A DNA stretch of 64,000 bases, taken from NCBI RefSeq assembly GCF_000600335.2, contig NZ_KK088521.1, positions 124,001 through 188,000 of the forward strand. Direction: 5' to 3'. The number at the start of each line of letters is the position of its first letter. Position 1 is the stretch's first letter. Position numbers and translations under genes: made by a program. This document shows, in pieces, positions 53,772 through 63,990 of this stretch. This DNA is from Rubellimicrobium mesophilum DSM 19309 (lineage in GTDB: Bacteria > Pseudomonadota > Alphaproteobacteria > Rhodobacterales > Rhodobacteraceae). The notes under the pieces were generated by a model. That model made no database searches. It saw only the letters and a program-made list of their open reading frames with translations, and was not told the DNA's origin.

Positions 53772-56702
53772 CTAGCGCGACCACCAGCCGCGACGGCGCG
53801 GGCGGTCGGATTGGGGTTCAGCCTCTGGAGTCTCGGCCTCGGGTTGCGGAGCCTCGGGAGCTTCCGGCTCGGTCGCCGAATCCGTCGCCGGCGCGTTGGC
53901 GGCCGGCTCTGGTGCAGGCTCGAAGAGCCGCTCGGCCTCGTCTCGGGCCTCCTCGGCCGTCGCGGGCGCATCGCCCGGCGGGAAGGGCACGTCGATGGCC
54001 GGCTCGTCATCGAGCGCCAAGGCAGCCTCGACCTCGTCGTCCGGGTTCGCGGGCACCGGCAGGGCCACCTCGGCCTCTCCCGCCACGGCGGCGCCGGAGC
54101 GCGAGCGGCGCGGGCGCTTGGCGGGCTTGGGCTGCTCCTCGGAAGCAGGAGCAACGGCCTCGCCTTCGGGAGCGGTGGCTCCCGCGGGCACGGCGTCGGC
54201 CTTGCGGGCCCGGCTGCGGCGCTTGGGCGCGGGAGCGGTCTCCTCGGCAGGCGCTTCCTCCGGCGCTGGCTCGGCGGCCTTGCGGCTGCGAGTCCGGCGA
54301 CGGGGCGCGGGGGCCTCCTCGGCGGCAGGCGCAGCCTCGACGGCAGGCGCAGCCCCGGCGATCGGAGCTTCCTCGACCGGGGCCGCGACCTCGGCCACGG
54401 GCTCCGCCGCAACGTCAGGAGTGACGTCGGGAACGGCAGCCTCGGCGATCTCAGCGACGTCGGGCGCGTCCTCGTCCTCGCCTTCGTCCCCTTCGTCATC
54501 ACCTTCCGCGAGAACGGCCTCGCCGGACACGCCCTCGCCCCGCTCGCCGTTGCGGCGACGACGGCGCCGACGGCGCTTCTTGCGCGGACGGTCATCCTCG
54601 GCGCCGGCGGGCGCGGCCTCGGCGGTCTCGGGCCATTCGGCGATGGTCTCCTCCGCGTCGTCCTCGACGATGACATCGTCCTCGACGACCTCGTCGAGTT
54701 CGGGCATCAGCTCGGCGCTGCCGGCCATGACGATCGCCTTGGTGTCGGGCACGGCGCGGGTCGCGGTCTTGAACTTCTCAAGGGCGAAGTCGGGCGAAAT
54801 CAGGCGGGTATCGGCCTCGACCCGGATCGCCATCGAGTAGCGCTGCTCGATGCCGGCGATGTGCTCGCGCTTGTGGTTCATCAGGTAGTTGGCGATGCCC
54901 ACGGGGACGCGGATCAGGACCTCCTTGGTCCGGCCTCGCACGCCCTCCTCGTCGAGCTGGCGGAGGATCATCAGCGCGACGCTGTCGTCCGAGCGCAGGT
55001 GGCCGGTGCCGTGGCAGTGCGGGCAGGGCTGAGTCGTGGATTCGAGCATCCCCGGACGCAGGCGCTGGCGCGACATCTCCAGAAGGCCGAAGCCCGAGAT
55101 GCGGCCCACCTGGATGCGGGCGCGGTCGGTCTTGAGCTTGTCCTTGAAGCGCTTCTCGACGGCGGCATTGTTCTTCCGCTCCTCCATGTCGATGAAGTCG
55201 ATCACGATCAGGCCCGCGAGGTCGCGCAGGCGAAGCTGGCGCGCCACCTCGTCGGCGGCCTCGAGGTTCGTCTTGAGCGCCGTCTGCTCGATGGAGCCTT
55301 CCTTCGTGGCCCGGCCCGAGTTCACGTCGATGGCGACCAGCGCCTCGGTGACGCCGATCACGATGTAGCCGCCCGAGGGAAGCTGCACGACCGGGTTGAA
55401 CATCGAGGCGAGGTAGGTCTCCACGCCGTAGCGGGCGAAGAGCGGCAGGGGCTCGTGGTGGTGGGCCACGTTCTGCACGTGGGCCGGCATGATCATCTTC
55501 ATGAAGTCGCGGGCGTTCCGATACCCCTCCGGCCCCTCGACGACGACCTCGTCGATGTCCTTGGAGTAGAGATCGCGGATCGACCGCTTGATGATGTCGC
55601 CTTCCTCGTAGATCTTGGCGGGCGCGATCGACTTCAGCGTCAGCTCGCGGATCTGCTCCCAGAGGCGCTGGAGGTATTCGTAGTCACGCTTGATCTCGGG
55701 CTTGGTGCGCTGCGAGCCGGCCGTGCGGATGATGAGACCCGCGCCCTCCGGCACGTCAAGTTCGCTCGCGATCTCCTTGAGCTTCTTGCGATCCGCGGCA
55801 TTGGTGATCTTGCGGGAGATGCCGCCGCCGCGCGCGGTGTTGGGCATCAGGACGCAGTAGCGGCCGGCGAGCGAGAGGTAGGTCGTGAGCGCCGCGCCCT
55901 TGTTGCCGCGCTCTTCCTTGACGACCTGGACCAGCATGATCTGCCGGACCTTGACGACCTCCTGGATCTTGTAGCGGCGGGCGCGCTGCGGCTTCTGGCG
56001 CGGGCGGAGGTCGAGGTGGTCCTCCTCCTCGGCCACGGTCTCGATGGTCTCATCCTTCTCGACGACCTCGACGCCATCGTCGGAGGAGTCCTCGGCCTCC
56101 TCGGCCGCGGCTTCGCCGGCGCGGTCCTCAGGGGCGGGCGTCTCGACCGGTGTCTCGGACACCGTCGCCATCGGCGAGAGGCCCTCGTCCTCGCCTCGGG
56201 AGTCCTCGTCGCCCTCGCCCAGGTCGATGGTCTCCATGCCGGCGGGGTCCTGGCCAGGCTCGCGGGTGGCGACGGCGTCGCCCTCCTCGCGGCTGAGCGC
56301 CCGGGCGCGGCTGCGCACCCGGCCGCGACGGCCATGGCGACGCTCACCGCCCCGATCCTCGGAACGGGACTCCTCGACCTCCTCGGCGGCGTCCTCCTCG
56401 TCACCCTGCTCGGCCAGGGCCCGCTCCTCGGCAAGGAGGGCCTGACGGTCGGCGACGGGGATCTGGTAGTAGTCGGGATGGATTTCCGCGAAGGCGAGGA
56501 AGCCGTGGCGGTTGCCGCCGTAATCCACGAAGGCGGCCTGGAGCGAGGGCTCTACCCGCGTGACCTTGGCGAGGTAGATGTTGCCGGCAAGCTGGCGCTT
56601 CGAGGCCGACTCGAAGTCGAAGTCCTCAACCCGGTTGCCGTCCACCACCACGACCCGGGTCTCCTCCGGGTGGGTGGCGTCGATGAGCATTTTCTTGGCC
56701 AT
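53772..56702 (-). CDS. rne: Ribonuclease E/G family endoribonuclease
   Basis: The 976-residue protein starts MAKKMLIDATHPEETRVVVVDG and has an S1 RNA-binding domain (about residues 35-250) interrupted by a long acidic, Arg/Glu-rich insertion (about 95-240), as in other alphaproteobacterial RNase E. Catalytic Mg2+ residues lie in VAIDVNSGR (about 454) and IVIDFIDM (about 500); the zinc-link CPHCHGTG is near 559. The C-terminal 320 residues are a disordered Glu/Ala/Pro-rich scaffold with a basic patch (KKRRRRRRRRN). It is the main mRNA and rRNA processing enzyme. Its long 5' leader extends to the dct side. Confidence 0.95.
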   Translation of the reverse strand: MAKKMLIDATHPEETRVVVVDGNRVEDFDFESASKRQLAGNIYLAKVTRVEPSLQAAFVDYGGNRHGFLAFAEIHPDYYQIPVADRQALLAEERALAEQGDEEDAAEEVEESRSEDRGGERRHGRRGRVRSRARALSREEGDAVATREPGQDPAGMETIDLGEGDEDSRGEDEGLSPMATVSETPVETPAPEDRAGEAAAEEAEDSSDDGVEVVEKDETIETVAEEEDHLDLRPRQKPQRARRYKIQEVVKVRQIMLVQVVKEERGNKGAALTTYLSLAGRYCVLMPNTARGGGISRKITNAADRKKLKEIASELDVPEGAGLIIRTAGSQRTKPEIKRDYEYLQRLWEQIRELTLKSIAPAKIYEEGDIIKRSIRDLYSKDIDEVVVEGPEGYRNARDFMKMIMPAHVQNVAHHHEPLPLFARYGVETYLASMFNPVVQLPSGGYIVIGVTEALVAIDVNSGRATKEGSIEQTALKTNLEAADEVARQLRLRDLAGLIVIDFIDMEERKNNAAVEKRFKDKLKTDRARIQVGRISGFGLLEMSRQRLRPGMLESTTQPCPHCHGTGHLRSDDSVALMILRQLDEEGVRGRTKEVLIRVPVGIANYLMNHKREHIAGIEQRYSMAIRVEADTRLISPDFALEKFKTATRAVPDTKAIVMAGSAELMPELDEVVEDDVIVEDDAEETIAEWPETAEAAPAGAEDDRPRKKRRRRRRRRNGERGEGVSGEAVLAEGDDEGDEGEDEDAPDVAEIAEAAVPDVTPDVAAEPVAEVAAPVEEAPIAGAAPAVEAAPAAEEAPAPRRRTRSRKAAEPAPEEAPAEETAPAPKRRSRARKADAVPAGATAPEGEAVAPASEEQPKPAKRPRRSRSGAAVAGEAEVALPVPANPDDEVEAALALDDEPAIDVPFPPGDAPATAEEARDEAERLFEPAPEPAANAPATDSATEPEAPEAPQPEAETPEAEPQSDRPRRRGWWSR

Positions 56703-57096
56703 GTGATCCTGCACGCGCGACCGGCGGCGCCCCCTGGAGGGTGCGCGACGGCCGGGCGTGTCCAATGATGGCGATGGCGCGCGCGGACACGGGAGCCTGA
56801 TCCCTCGGGATCGGTCCTGGCCCCAGTTCATCGAGCGCGAGCAGCATCGCGGGTTCTTCTCCGACGCCGCGGGGACCGCGACGCCCGTTCACGACCCCTT
56901 GGCGCCGACACTGGCGACGCGGCCGGGGGTTCCATCGAGCCCCGAGGGGCCCTGTCCAGTCCGTGCCGCCCGAGGCCACGAAGGACCGATTGCCAGGAGG
57001 ACGGAAATTCATCGGCGGGACGCGACGACGCGCGCACCCGTTCCCCCCTACATAGCGAAGGGGGGGCCTGTTGCACAATGGTCAATCGGGAGACGA
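56703..57096. other. Region upstream of rne and downstream of dctD
   Basis: About 390 bp without a gene. It likely contains a long rne 5' leader (RNase E usually autoregulates through its leader). A perfect short palindrome GATCCC-TC-GGGATC is at 56799-56812 and a CCCCCCT/AGGGGGG hairpin at 57043-57065. Confidence 0.5.
57043..57065 (-). terminator. Hairpin downstream of the dctBD-type operon
   Basis: CCCCCCT (57043-57049) and AGGGGGG (57059-57065) form a 7-bp stem 31 bp beyond the response-regulator stop. T-tract is lacking, so termination efficiency is uncertain. Confidence 0.45.
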
Positions 57097-58431
<1,335 letters not shown>

Positions 58432-58444
58432 CGTCGGTCCTTCC

Positions 58445-60199
58445 TCATTCGGCGGCGGCTGCGGGGGCATCGAGCGCGGGGAGGACGACCTCGAACACCG
58501 CGCCACCATCGGCTCCGTTGCGCGCGGTGAGCCGCCCGCCCAGGTCGTTCACGATGCCGGAGGATATGGCGAGCCCGAGGCCCACCCCTTCTCCGGGCTG
58601 CTTGGTCGTATAGAAAGGCTCGAACAGCGCGTCCAGATCTTCGATTCCAGGCCCATTGTCGCGAACCGTTAAACTAACCGTCTGCCCGGAGGCCAGGATT
58701 ATGTCAACCGCAGGCTCCCTCGCCCCCCGCGTGGCGTCGAGCGCGTTGCGCAGGAGGTTGATGATGACCTGCTCCAGCCGCAGGCGGTCGCCCAGCACCA
58801 GGGCCGGGCGGTCGGGCACCGTCCGGGTGATCGCGACGCGGCGGGTCTTGAGCTGCGGCTCCATCATGGCGAGCGCGGTGGACACCGCGTCGCGCACGTC
58901 GAAGGGCTCGAAGGCCTCGGAGCCCTTGCGGGCGTAGGACTTGAGCTGCCGGGTGATCGTGCCCATCCGGTCGATCAGGTCGTCGATCCGCTGGAAGGAG
59001 GCCAGCGCCTCCTCCGGCCGCTTGCGCTGAATGAGGAGCCGCGCCCCGGCGAGGTAGGTCTTCATCGCGGCGAGCGGCTGGTTCAGCTCGTGGCTCACCG
59101 CGGCCGACATCTCGCCCAGCACGGCGAGCTTGGAGGACTGTGCCAGCGTCTGCTCGGCGACCTGGAGCGTCTTCTCCATCCGCTCCCGCTCGGCGATCTC
59201 GCGCTGGAGGCGGGCGTTGAGCTGCCGGAGCTCCGCGGACTCGCGTTGCGTGGTGACGAGGCGCGAGGCGGTCTTGCGCGAGGACATGAAGAACGCGAGG
59301 GCGAGGAGGATCGCGAAGCCCATGATCTCGAGCGCCAGGAAGCCGTTCACCTTCTCGCGGACGCTGGCATGGGCGGTGAAGCCCACAAGGTGCCAGCCCT
59401 GGAAGGGGATGCTCAGCTCGCGCCGCAGCACGGCCTCGCCGCTCACGTAGGCGTCGGGCTGGACCATGGCCAGGTCCTGGGTGACGCGCAGCGCCCGGTC
59501 CACCGACGACGGCACGGAGGTCGCCTCGAGCGCGGCCTCCTCGGCCATGCCGCGCCAGCGCGGCTCGGTGGCGAGGACGATCGTGCCGTTGCCATCGGTG
59601 ACCATGACGGCATCCTGGGTGCCGGCCCAGCTCCGCTCGAGACGGGCGAGGTCTACCTCGACCGAGATGACGCCCAGGATCTCGCCGGCGTCCTCGACGT
59701 GGCGCGAGTAGAGGAAGGCGTATTCGCCCGTGGGGCGGCGAAGGGTCGTGAAGACGGTGCCGTCCGAGGCCACGGCGTCCTCGAAGTAGGGGTCCCGGCC
59801 GTGGACCTCGCCCAGGTGGCCGGGCTCGGTCGAGGCGACCACGCGACCGTCGCGGTCGTAGAGCATGAAGGACGAGGCGCCCATCTCCTCGACCAGCATC
59901 CGCAGGCGCAGGCCGGCCGCGTTGTTGTCGCCCGTCCGCAGCGCCTCGATCAGCTCGGGGTCGCGGACGAGGAGCTGGGGCACGATGGAGTTGCGCTGCA
60001 GCTCGGAGACGAGCTGGCCCACGTAGATCGTGTAGCGCACCTCGGCGCGGTTCTTGAGGGTTTCCGTGTAGCGCTGGGTCAGGACCTGGTTGGAGACCCA
60101 GATGATGGCGACCGCCGCGAGGCAGAAGAGCGCGAGCGCGATCCGTGGCCACCAGGAACGGCCCTGGCGCGGCATGGGAAGGTCACGGGCGGCATTCAT
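58445..60199 (-). CDS. dctB: DctB-type sensor histidine kinase
   Basis: The 584-residue membrane kinase has an N-terminal helix, a periplasmic PDC/dCache sensor region of about 260 residues (YTIYVGQLVSELQRNSIV, FMLYDRDGRVVASTEPGH), a second helix near 300, a coiled-coil linker, phospho-acceptor His370 in SHELNQPLAAMKTYLAG, and an HATPase domain (NLLRNALDAT, DNGPGIED, GVGLGLAISSGIV). This is the DctB layout for sensing C4-dicarboxylates. Start at ATG 60199. Confidence 0.9.
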   Translation of the reverse strand: MNAARDLPMPRQGRSWWPRIALALFCLAAVAIIWVSNQVLTQRYTETLKNRAEVRYTIYVGQLVSELQRNSIVPQLLVRDPELIEALRTGDNNAAGLRLRMLVEEMGASSFMLYDRDGRVVASTEPGHLGEVHGRDPYFEDAVASDGTVFTTLRRPTGEYAFLYSRHVEDAGEILGVISVEVDLARLERSWAGTQDAVMVTDGNGTIVLATEPRWRGMAEEAALEATSVPSSVDRALRVTQDLAMVQPDAYVSGEAVLRRELSIPFQGWHLVGFTAHASVREKVNGFLALEIMGFAILLALAFFMSSRKTASRLVTTQRESAELRQLNARLQREIAERERMEKTLQVAEQTLAQSSKLAVLGEMSAAVSHELNQPLAAMKTYLAGARLLIQRKRPEEALASFQRIDDLIDRMGTITRQLKSYARKGSEAFEPFDVRDAVSTALAMMEPQLKTRRVAITRTVPDRPALVLGDRLRLEQVIINLLRNALDATRGAREPAVDIILASGQTVSLTVRDNGPGIEDLDALFEPFYTTKQPGEGVGLGLAISSGIVNDLGGRLTARNGADGGAVFEVVLPALDAPAAAAE

Positions 60200-60245
60200 G
60201 CCGCCCGACTTACGACGAAACGGCGCGAATCTCAAGGAATCCGCC

Positions 60246-60913
60246 TCAGGCGGCCACGACCTGGTCCACGAGGCCGCGGAAGAGGGTCAGCCCGTCGGTG
60301 CCGCCATGGGCCGGATCGACCGCCCGTTCCGGGTGCGGCATGAGGCCCAGGACGCGGCGGTTCTCAGAGAGGATGCCGGCGATGTCCTCCACCGAGCCGT
60401 TCACCGGGTCGCGGTAGGTGAAGGCCACGCGGTCCTCCCCGCGCAGGCGCCGGAGCGTCTCGTCGTCGGCGAAGTAGTTGCCGTCGTGGTGCGCCACGGG
60501 GAAGGTGACGGTCTCGCCCTTGTGGTAGCCCTCGGTGAAGGGGCTGTCCGTGGTCTCCACCCGCAGCGCGGCGGGGTGGCAGATGAACTTGAGCCCTGCG
60601 TTCCGCATGAGCGCCCCGGGGAGCAGCTCCATCTCGGTCAGCACCTGGAAGCCGTTGCAGACGCCCAGGACGTAGCCGCCCCGCCCGGCATGGGCCACGA
60701 CGGCCGCCGCGATGGGCGAGCGCGCGGCAATGGCGCCGCAGCGGAGGTAGTCGCCGAAGGAGAAGCCGCCCGGCACCGCGACGAGGTCCGTCCCGCGCGG
60801 AAGCGCATCGTCCTTGTGCCAGGCCATCGTGACATCGGCCCCGCGTTGCGCAGCGCGACGGCAAGGTCGCGGTCGCAGTTGGACCCGGGAAAGACGACGA
60901 CGGCGGCCTTCAT
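60246..60913 (-). CDS. purQ: Phosphoribosylformylglycinamidine synthase glutaminase subunit (one frameshift)
   Basis: The gene begins [25 protein letters not shown], then the frame changes at a C-run (60839-60842). With one more base the text continues [18 protein letters not shown] and includes [13 protein letters not shown], the catalytic Cys in [11 protein letters not shown] and [13 protein letters not shown]. The intact length is 222 residues. PurQ supplies ammonia to PurL in purine synthesis, together with PurS just upstream. The enzyme is usually essential for prototrophy, so a sequence error is likely. Confidence 0.9.
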
Positions 60914-60994
60914 GGCGGACTCCCCTCAAGCGGCGCGGCCCTTAAGGCGTCGGGCTGGCGCAACGTCAACCCCGGTGGCCCGGGGCGGCGTCGT

Positions 60995-61234
60995 TCAGGC
61001 GATTTCGATCCGATAGCTCTCGATCACGGTGTTCGCGAGGAGCTTCTCGCACATCTGGCGCACTTCGGCCTCGGCGGCGGAACGGTCCGCCAGGCCGAGG
61101 TCGAGCTCGATCACCTTGCCCTGCCGGACACCCTCCACCCCCTCGAATCCCAGGGATCCGAGAGCGCGGCGCACGGCCTCGCCCTGCGGATCGAGAACGC
61201 CGTTCTTGAGCATGACGGTGACGGTGGCCTTCAT
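60995..61234 (-). CDS. purS: Phosphoribosylformylglycinamidine synthase subunit PurS
   Basis: The 79-residue protein starts MKATVTVMLKNGVLDPQGEAVRRAL and contains GKVIELDL and MCEKLLANTVIESY, typical for PurS, which bridges PurL and PurQ. It is in a purC-purS-purQ cluster, 6 bp after purC and 81 bp before purQ. purL is not in the window. Confidence 0.93.
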   Translation of the reverse strand: MKATVTVMLKNGVLDPQGEAVRRALGSLGFEGVEGVRQGKVIELDLGLADRSAAEAEVRQMCEKLLANTVIESYRIEIA

Positions 61235-61240
61235 GGCGCC

Positions 61241-62005
61241 TCAGTTGATGAGCGTGGGCTTGGGACGGTGCGTGACGTTCGAGGGCAGGACGCCCAGCCG
61301 CCGCGCGACCTCGGTATAGGCCTCGGTCAGGGAGCCGAGGTCCTTGCGGAACACGTCCTTGTCGAGCTTGCGGCCCGTCTCGATATCCCAGAGGCGGCAG
61401 GAATCGGGGCTGATCTCGTCGGCGACGACGAGGCGCGGGAAGTCGCCGTCCCAGATGCGCCCGACCTCGATCTTAAAGTCCACGAGCTTGATGCCGACGC
61501 CGTGCATGACGCCCGACAGGAAGTCGTTCACCCGCAGCGCGAGCGCCACGATGTCGTCGAGATCCTGCTGCGCGGCCCAGCCGAAGGCGATGATGTATTC
61601 CTCGGGCACGAGCGGGTCGCCCAAGCGGTCGTCCTTGTAGCAGAACTCCACGATCGGCCGGGGAAGCTGCTGGCCTTCGGTCAGGCCGAGGCGCGTCGCC
61701 ATGCTGCCGGCGGCGAAGTTGCGCACGATCACCTCGAGCGGGATGATCTCGACCTGGCGGACGAGCTGCTCGCGCATGTTGAGGCGACGGATGAAGTGCG
61801 TGGGCACGCCGATCTGGTTCAGGCCGGTCATGAAGAACTCGGACAGGCGGTTGTTGAGGACGCCCTTGCCCTCGAACACCTCCTTCTTGGCGCCGTTGCC
61901 GGCCGTCGCGTCGTCCTTGAAGTACTGGACCAGGGTCCCGGGCTCCGGGCCCTCGTACAGGATCTTGGCCTTGCCTTCGTAGATCTTCTTGCGGCGTGGT
62001 GCCAT
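61241..62005 (-). CDS. purC: Phosphoribosylaminoimidazole-succinocarboxamide synthase
   Basis: The 254-residue protein contains [47 protein letters not shown] and [12 protein letters not shown], matching SAICAR synthetase. It catalyses ATP-dependent ligation of aspartate to CAIR in purine synthesis. It heads the leftward purC-purS-purQ cluster and is divergent from the DUF1476 gene, a pairing conserved in many Rhodobacteraceae. Confidence 0.95.
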   Translation of the reverse strand: MAPRRKKIYEGKAKILYEGPEPGTLVQYFKDDATAGNGAKKEVFEGKGVLNNRLSEFFMTGLNQIGVPTHFIRRLNMREQLVRQVEIIPLEVIVRNFAAGSMATRLGLTEGQQLPRPIVEFCYKDDRLGDPLVPEEYIIAFGWAAQQDLDDIVALALRVNDFLSGVMHGVGIKLVDFKIEVGRIWDGDFPRLVVADEISPDSCRLWDIETGRKLDKDVFRKDLGSLTEAYTEVARRLGVLPSNVTHRPKPTLIN

Positions 62006-62159
62006 GGGGGCTCCTCGGGCGGGGGCGCCCGTGATCTGGGATTGGGGGCCTCTTACGGCAACCCCCCTTGCGGGCAAGCCACCCCGGGGCCATACGGGAA
62101 GCGAGACCGGCGGGCGCGACAGGATGCCCGCCCTTCAGCCAGGAGGAAAGGCCGGGGCC

Positions 62160-62483
62160 ATGACGACCTTCGACGACCGCGAGCACGCCTTCGAGGCCAA
62201 GTTCGCCCACGACGCCGAGATGCAGTTCAAGGCCGAGGCGCGGCGCAACCGGCTTCTCGGCCTCTGGGCCGCGGGGCTCATGGGCAGGACGGGCGCCGAG
62301 GCCGAGGCCTATGCCCGCGAGGTCATCACCTCGGACTTCCAGGAGGCCGGCGAGGAGGACGTGTTCCGCAAGCTCCGCGCCGACCTGATCGGCAAGGCCG
62401 ACGACGCCGACATCCGGGCCCAGATGCGCACGCTCATGGCCCAGGCCAAGTCGCAGATCATGGAGGAAGTGGGCAACTCCTGA
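62160..62483 (+). CDS. DUF1476 protein, F1-ATPase inhibitor subunit zeta
   Basis: The 107-residue helical protein (MTTFDDREHAFEAKFAHDAE..., then RNRLLGLWAAGLMG, EVITSDFQEAGEEDVFRKL) matches the DUF1476 family, whose Paracoccus denitrificans member is the zeta subunit that blocks ATP hydrolysis by the F1 motor through its N-terminal helix. The N-terminal inhibitory region appears intact. ATG at 62160 with AGGAGGAAAGG upstream. Confidence 0.88.
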   Translation: MTTFDDREHAFEAKFAHDAEMQFKAEARRNRLLGLWAAGLMGRTGAEAEAYAREVITSDFQEAGEEDVFRKLRADLIGKADDADIRAQMRTLMAQAKSQIMEEVGNS

Positions 62484-62564
62484 CGGGGGTCGCCCGGCGG
62501 GCCGACTTGCCCTATTCATCAGGCCCAGGCCCGTGCGCCGCGCGGGCGAGTTGAGTCACTAAAG

Positions 62565-62591
62565 GGCCGCGCCCCGACAGGGGTGGCGGCC
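62565..62591 (+). promoter_or_regulatory. Leader hairpin upstream of the homocysteine methyltransferase
   Basis: GGCCGC (62565-62570) and GCGGCC (62586-62591) enclose a second helix CCCC/GGGG with a GACA loop, 25 bp before the start codon. It might be part of a regulatory leader for methionine metabolism, but I could not match it to a known SAM or SAH riboswitch. Confidence 0.35.
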
Positions 62592-62615
62592 GGTTCCCAT
62601 TCGGAAGGCACCACC

Positions 62616-63629
62616 ATGACCGACGCCCTGTCCCGCCTGCTCGAGACCCGCGACTGGCTTCTGACCGACGGCGCCACCGGGACGAACCTGTTCAACATGG
62701 GACTGACCGCCGGCGACGCGCCCGAGATGTGGAACCTCGACCACCCCGAGCGCATCCGCGCGCTCTACCAGGGCTGGGTGGACGCGGGGAGCGACATCTT
62801 CCTCACCAACACCTTCGGCGGCAACGCCTCGCGCCTGAAGCTGCACGGCGCCGAGGGGCGGGTGCGCGAGCTGAACCGGGCCGCGACCGAGATCGCGCGC
62901 GAGGTGGCCGACAAGGCGGGCCGCCCGGTGGTCGTGGCCGGCGACATGGGCCCCACGGGCGAGATCATGGCCCCCATGGGCACGCTCACCCACGAGGCGG
63001 CGGTGGAGATGTTCCACGAGCAGGCCGAGGCCCTGAAGGAGGGTGGCGCGGACGTGCTCTGGGTCGAGACGATCAGCGCCGCCGAGGAGTTCAAGGCGGC
63101 GGCCGAGGCCTTCCGGCTGGCCGGGATGCCCTGGTGCGGGACCATGAGCTTCGACACCGCCGGGCGGACCATGATGGGGATCACCTCGGCCGAGATGGTC
63201 AAGATGGTGGGCAAGCTGCCGCACCAGCCCTTGGCCTTCGGGGCCAACTGCGGTGTGGGCGCCTCGGACCTGCTGCGCACGGTGCTGGGCTTCGCGGCGG
63301 CAGGGCCGGAGCGGCCGATCATCGCCAAGGGCAACGCGGGCATCCCGCGCTACCACGAGGGGCACATCCACTACGACGGCACGCCCGAGCTGATGGCCGA
63401 ATATGCCGTGCTCGCGCGGGACGCCGGGGCCACGATCATCGGCGGCTGCTGCGGCACCATGACCGACCACCTGCGCCGGATGCGCGAGGCGCTGGAGAGT
63501 CGCCCGCGCGGCGAGCGGCCGACGCTCGAGGTCATCGCGGAGAAGCTGGGCGGCTTCTCCTCGGCCGGCGACGGGACCGGCGCGGACGAGCCGGCGGCGC
63601 GGCGCGGGGGCCGGCGCGGGCGGGGCTGA
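62616..63629 (+). CDS. bmt: Betaine-homocysteine or related homocysteine S-methyltransferase
   Basis: The 337-residue protein of the Pfam S-methyltransferase family has TDGATGTNLFNMGLT, DIFLTNTFGGNASRL, GDMGPTGEIM and zinc ligands Cys212 (GANCGVG) and Cys278-Cys279 (GGCCGTMTDH). It methylates homocysteine to methionine using betaine, dimethylglycine or another donor; the B12-dependent domains of MetH are absent. The tail is Gly/Arg-rich. bmt is the usual name in Rhodobacteraceae, but the donor is not proven by sequence. Confidence 0.83.
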   Translation: MTDALSRLLETRDWLLTDGATGTNLFNMGLTAGDAPEMWNLDHPERIRALYQGWVDAGSDIFLTNTFGGNASRLKLHGAEGRVRELNRAATEIAREVADKAGRPVVVAGDMGPTGEIMAPMGTLTHEAAVEMFHEQAEALKEGGADVLWVETISAAEEFKAAAEAFRLAGMPWCGTMSFDTAGRTMMGITSAEMVKMVGKLPHQPLAFGANCGVGASDLLRTVLGFAAAGPERPIIAKGNAGIPRYHEGHIHYDGTPELMAEYAVLARDAGATIIGGCCGTMTDHLRRMREALESRPRGERPTLEVIAEKLGGFSSAGDGTGADEPAARRGGRRGRG

Positions 63630-63653
63630 GACCTTCCCGCAGCGAGTGAGAAT

Positions 63654-63686
63654 CGGCCGGCAAATCCCGGCCGCCACTTATATTTT
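63654..63686 (+). terminator. Intrinsic terminator after the methyltransferase
   Basis: CGGCCGG (63654-63660) and CCGGCCG (63667-63673) form a 7-bp stem with a six-base loop, followed by a T-rich tract ending in TTTTT at 63682-63686. Confidence 0.75.
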
Positions 63687-63733
63687 TGCCCTCCGATCCC
63701 CATATCTCCTTGGCAAGAGTCCAGGAGATGATG

Positions 63734-63965
63734 ATGCAATTGGAAGGCAACCAGGTCCTTCGGAAGGGCCACACGCGGCGGCGCTATGGGAAGGTCGACG
63801 CGGACGTCACGACACGGCTGAGCGAGGACGGGACGGAGCTTCTGTTCGAGTCGAAGATCCCCGTGTCGCTGGGGCTGGTCGGACGTGTGCTTCGTGCTGC
63901 CGGTCGAGGCGCTGCCCGACCTCGTGAAGCTCGCCATCGAGCGGCGTCAGAACAGCGAGAGCTGA
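63734..63965 (+). CDS. Small hypothetical protein (one frameshift)
   Basis: The frame from ATG 63734 (MQLEGNQVLRKGHTRRRYGK) with AGGAG at 63723-63727 reads to SLGLVG and would then run open to the window end. One base fewer at the GG of 63881-63882 switches it to DVCFVLPVEALPDLVKLAIE and a stop at 63965, followed by a perfect hairpin. That gives 76 residues, basic at the start. No family recognised. Two more ATG codons lie directly upstream (63728, 63731). Confidence 0.6.
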
Positions 63966-63968
63966 GGG

Positions 63969-63990
63969 TCCGGGTCCCTGGGGACCCGGA
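63969..63990 (+). terminator. Hairpin after the terminal small gene
   Basis: TCCGGGTCCC (63969-63978) and GGGACCCGGA (63981-63990) form a perfect 10-bp stem with a 2-base centre, three bases after the inferred stop codon. Its position supports the shifted reading frame of the preceding gene. Confidence 0.6.

Noticed and set aside
53733-56768. A 1011-codon open frame on the strand opposite rne
   Set aside because: It is the mirror of the rne coding frame in very G+C-rich DNA; its translation is low-complexity and matches no family, while rne has clear domain signatures.
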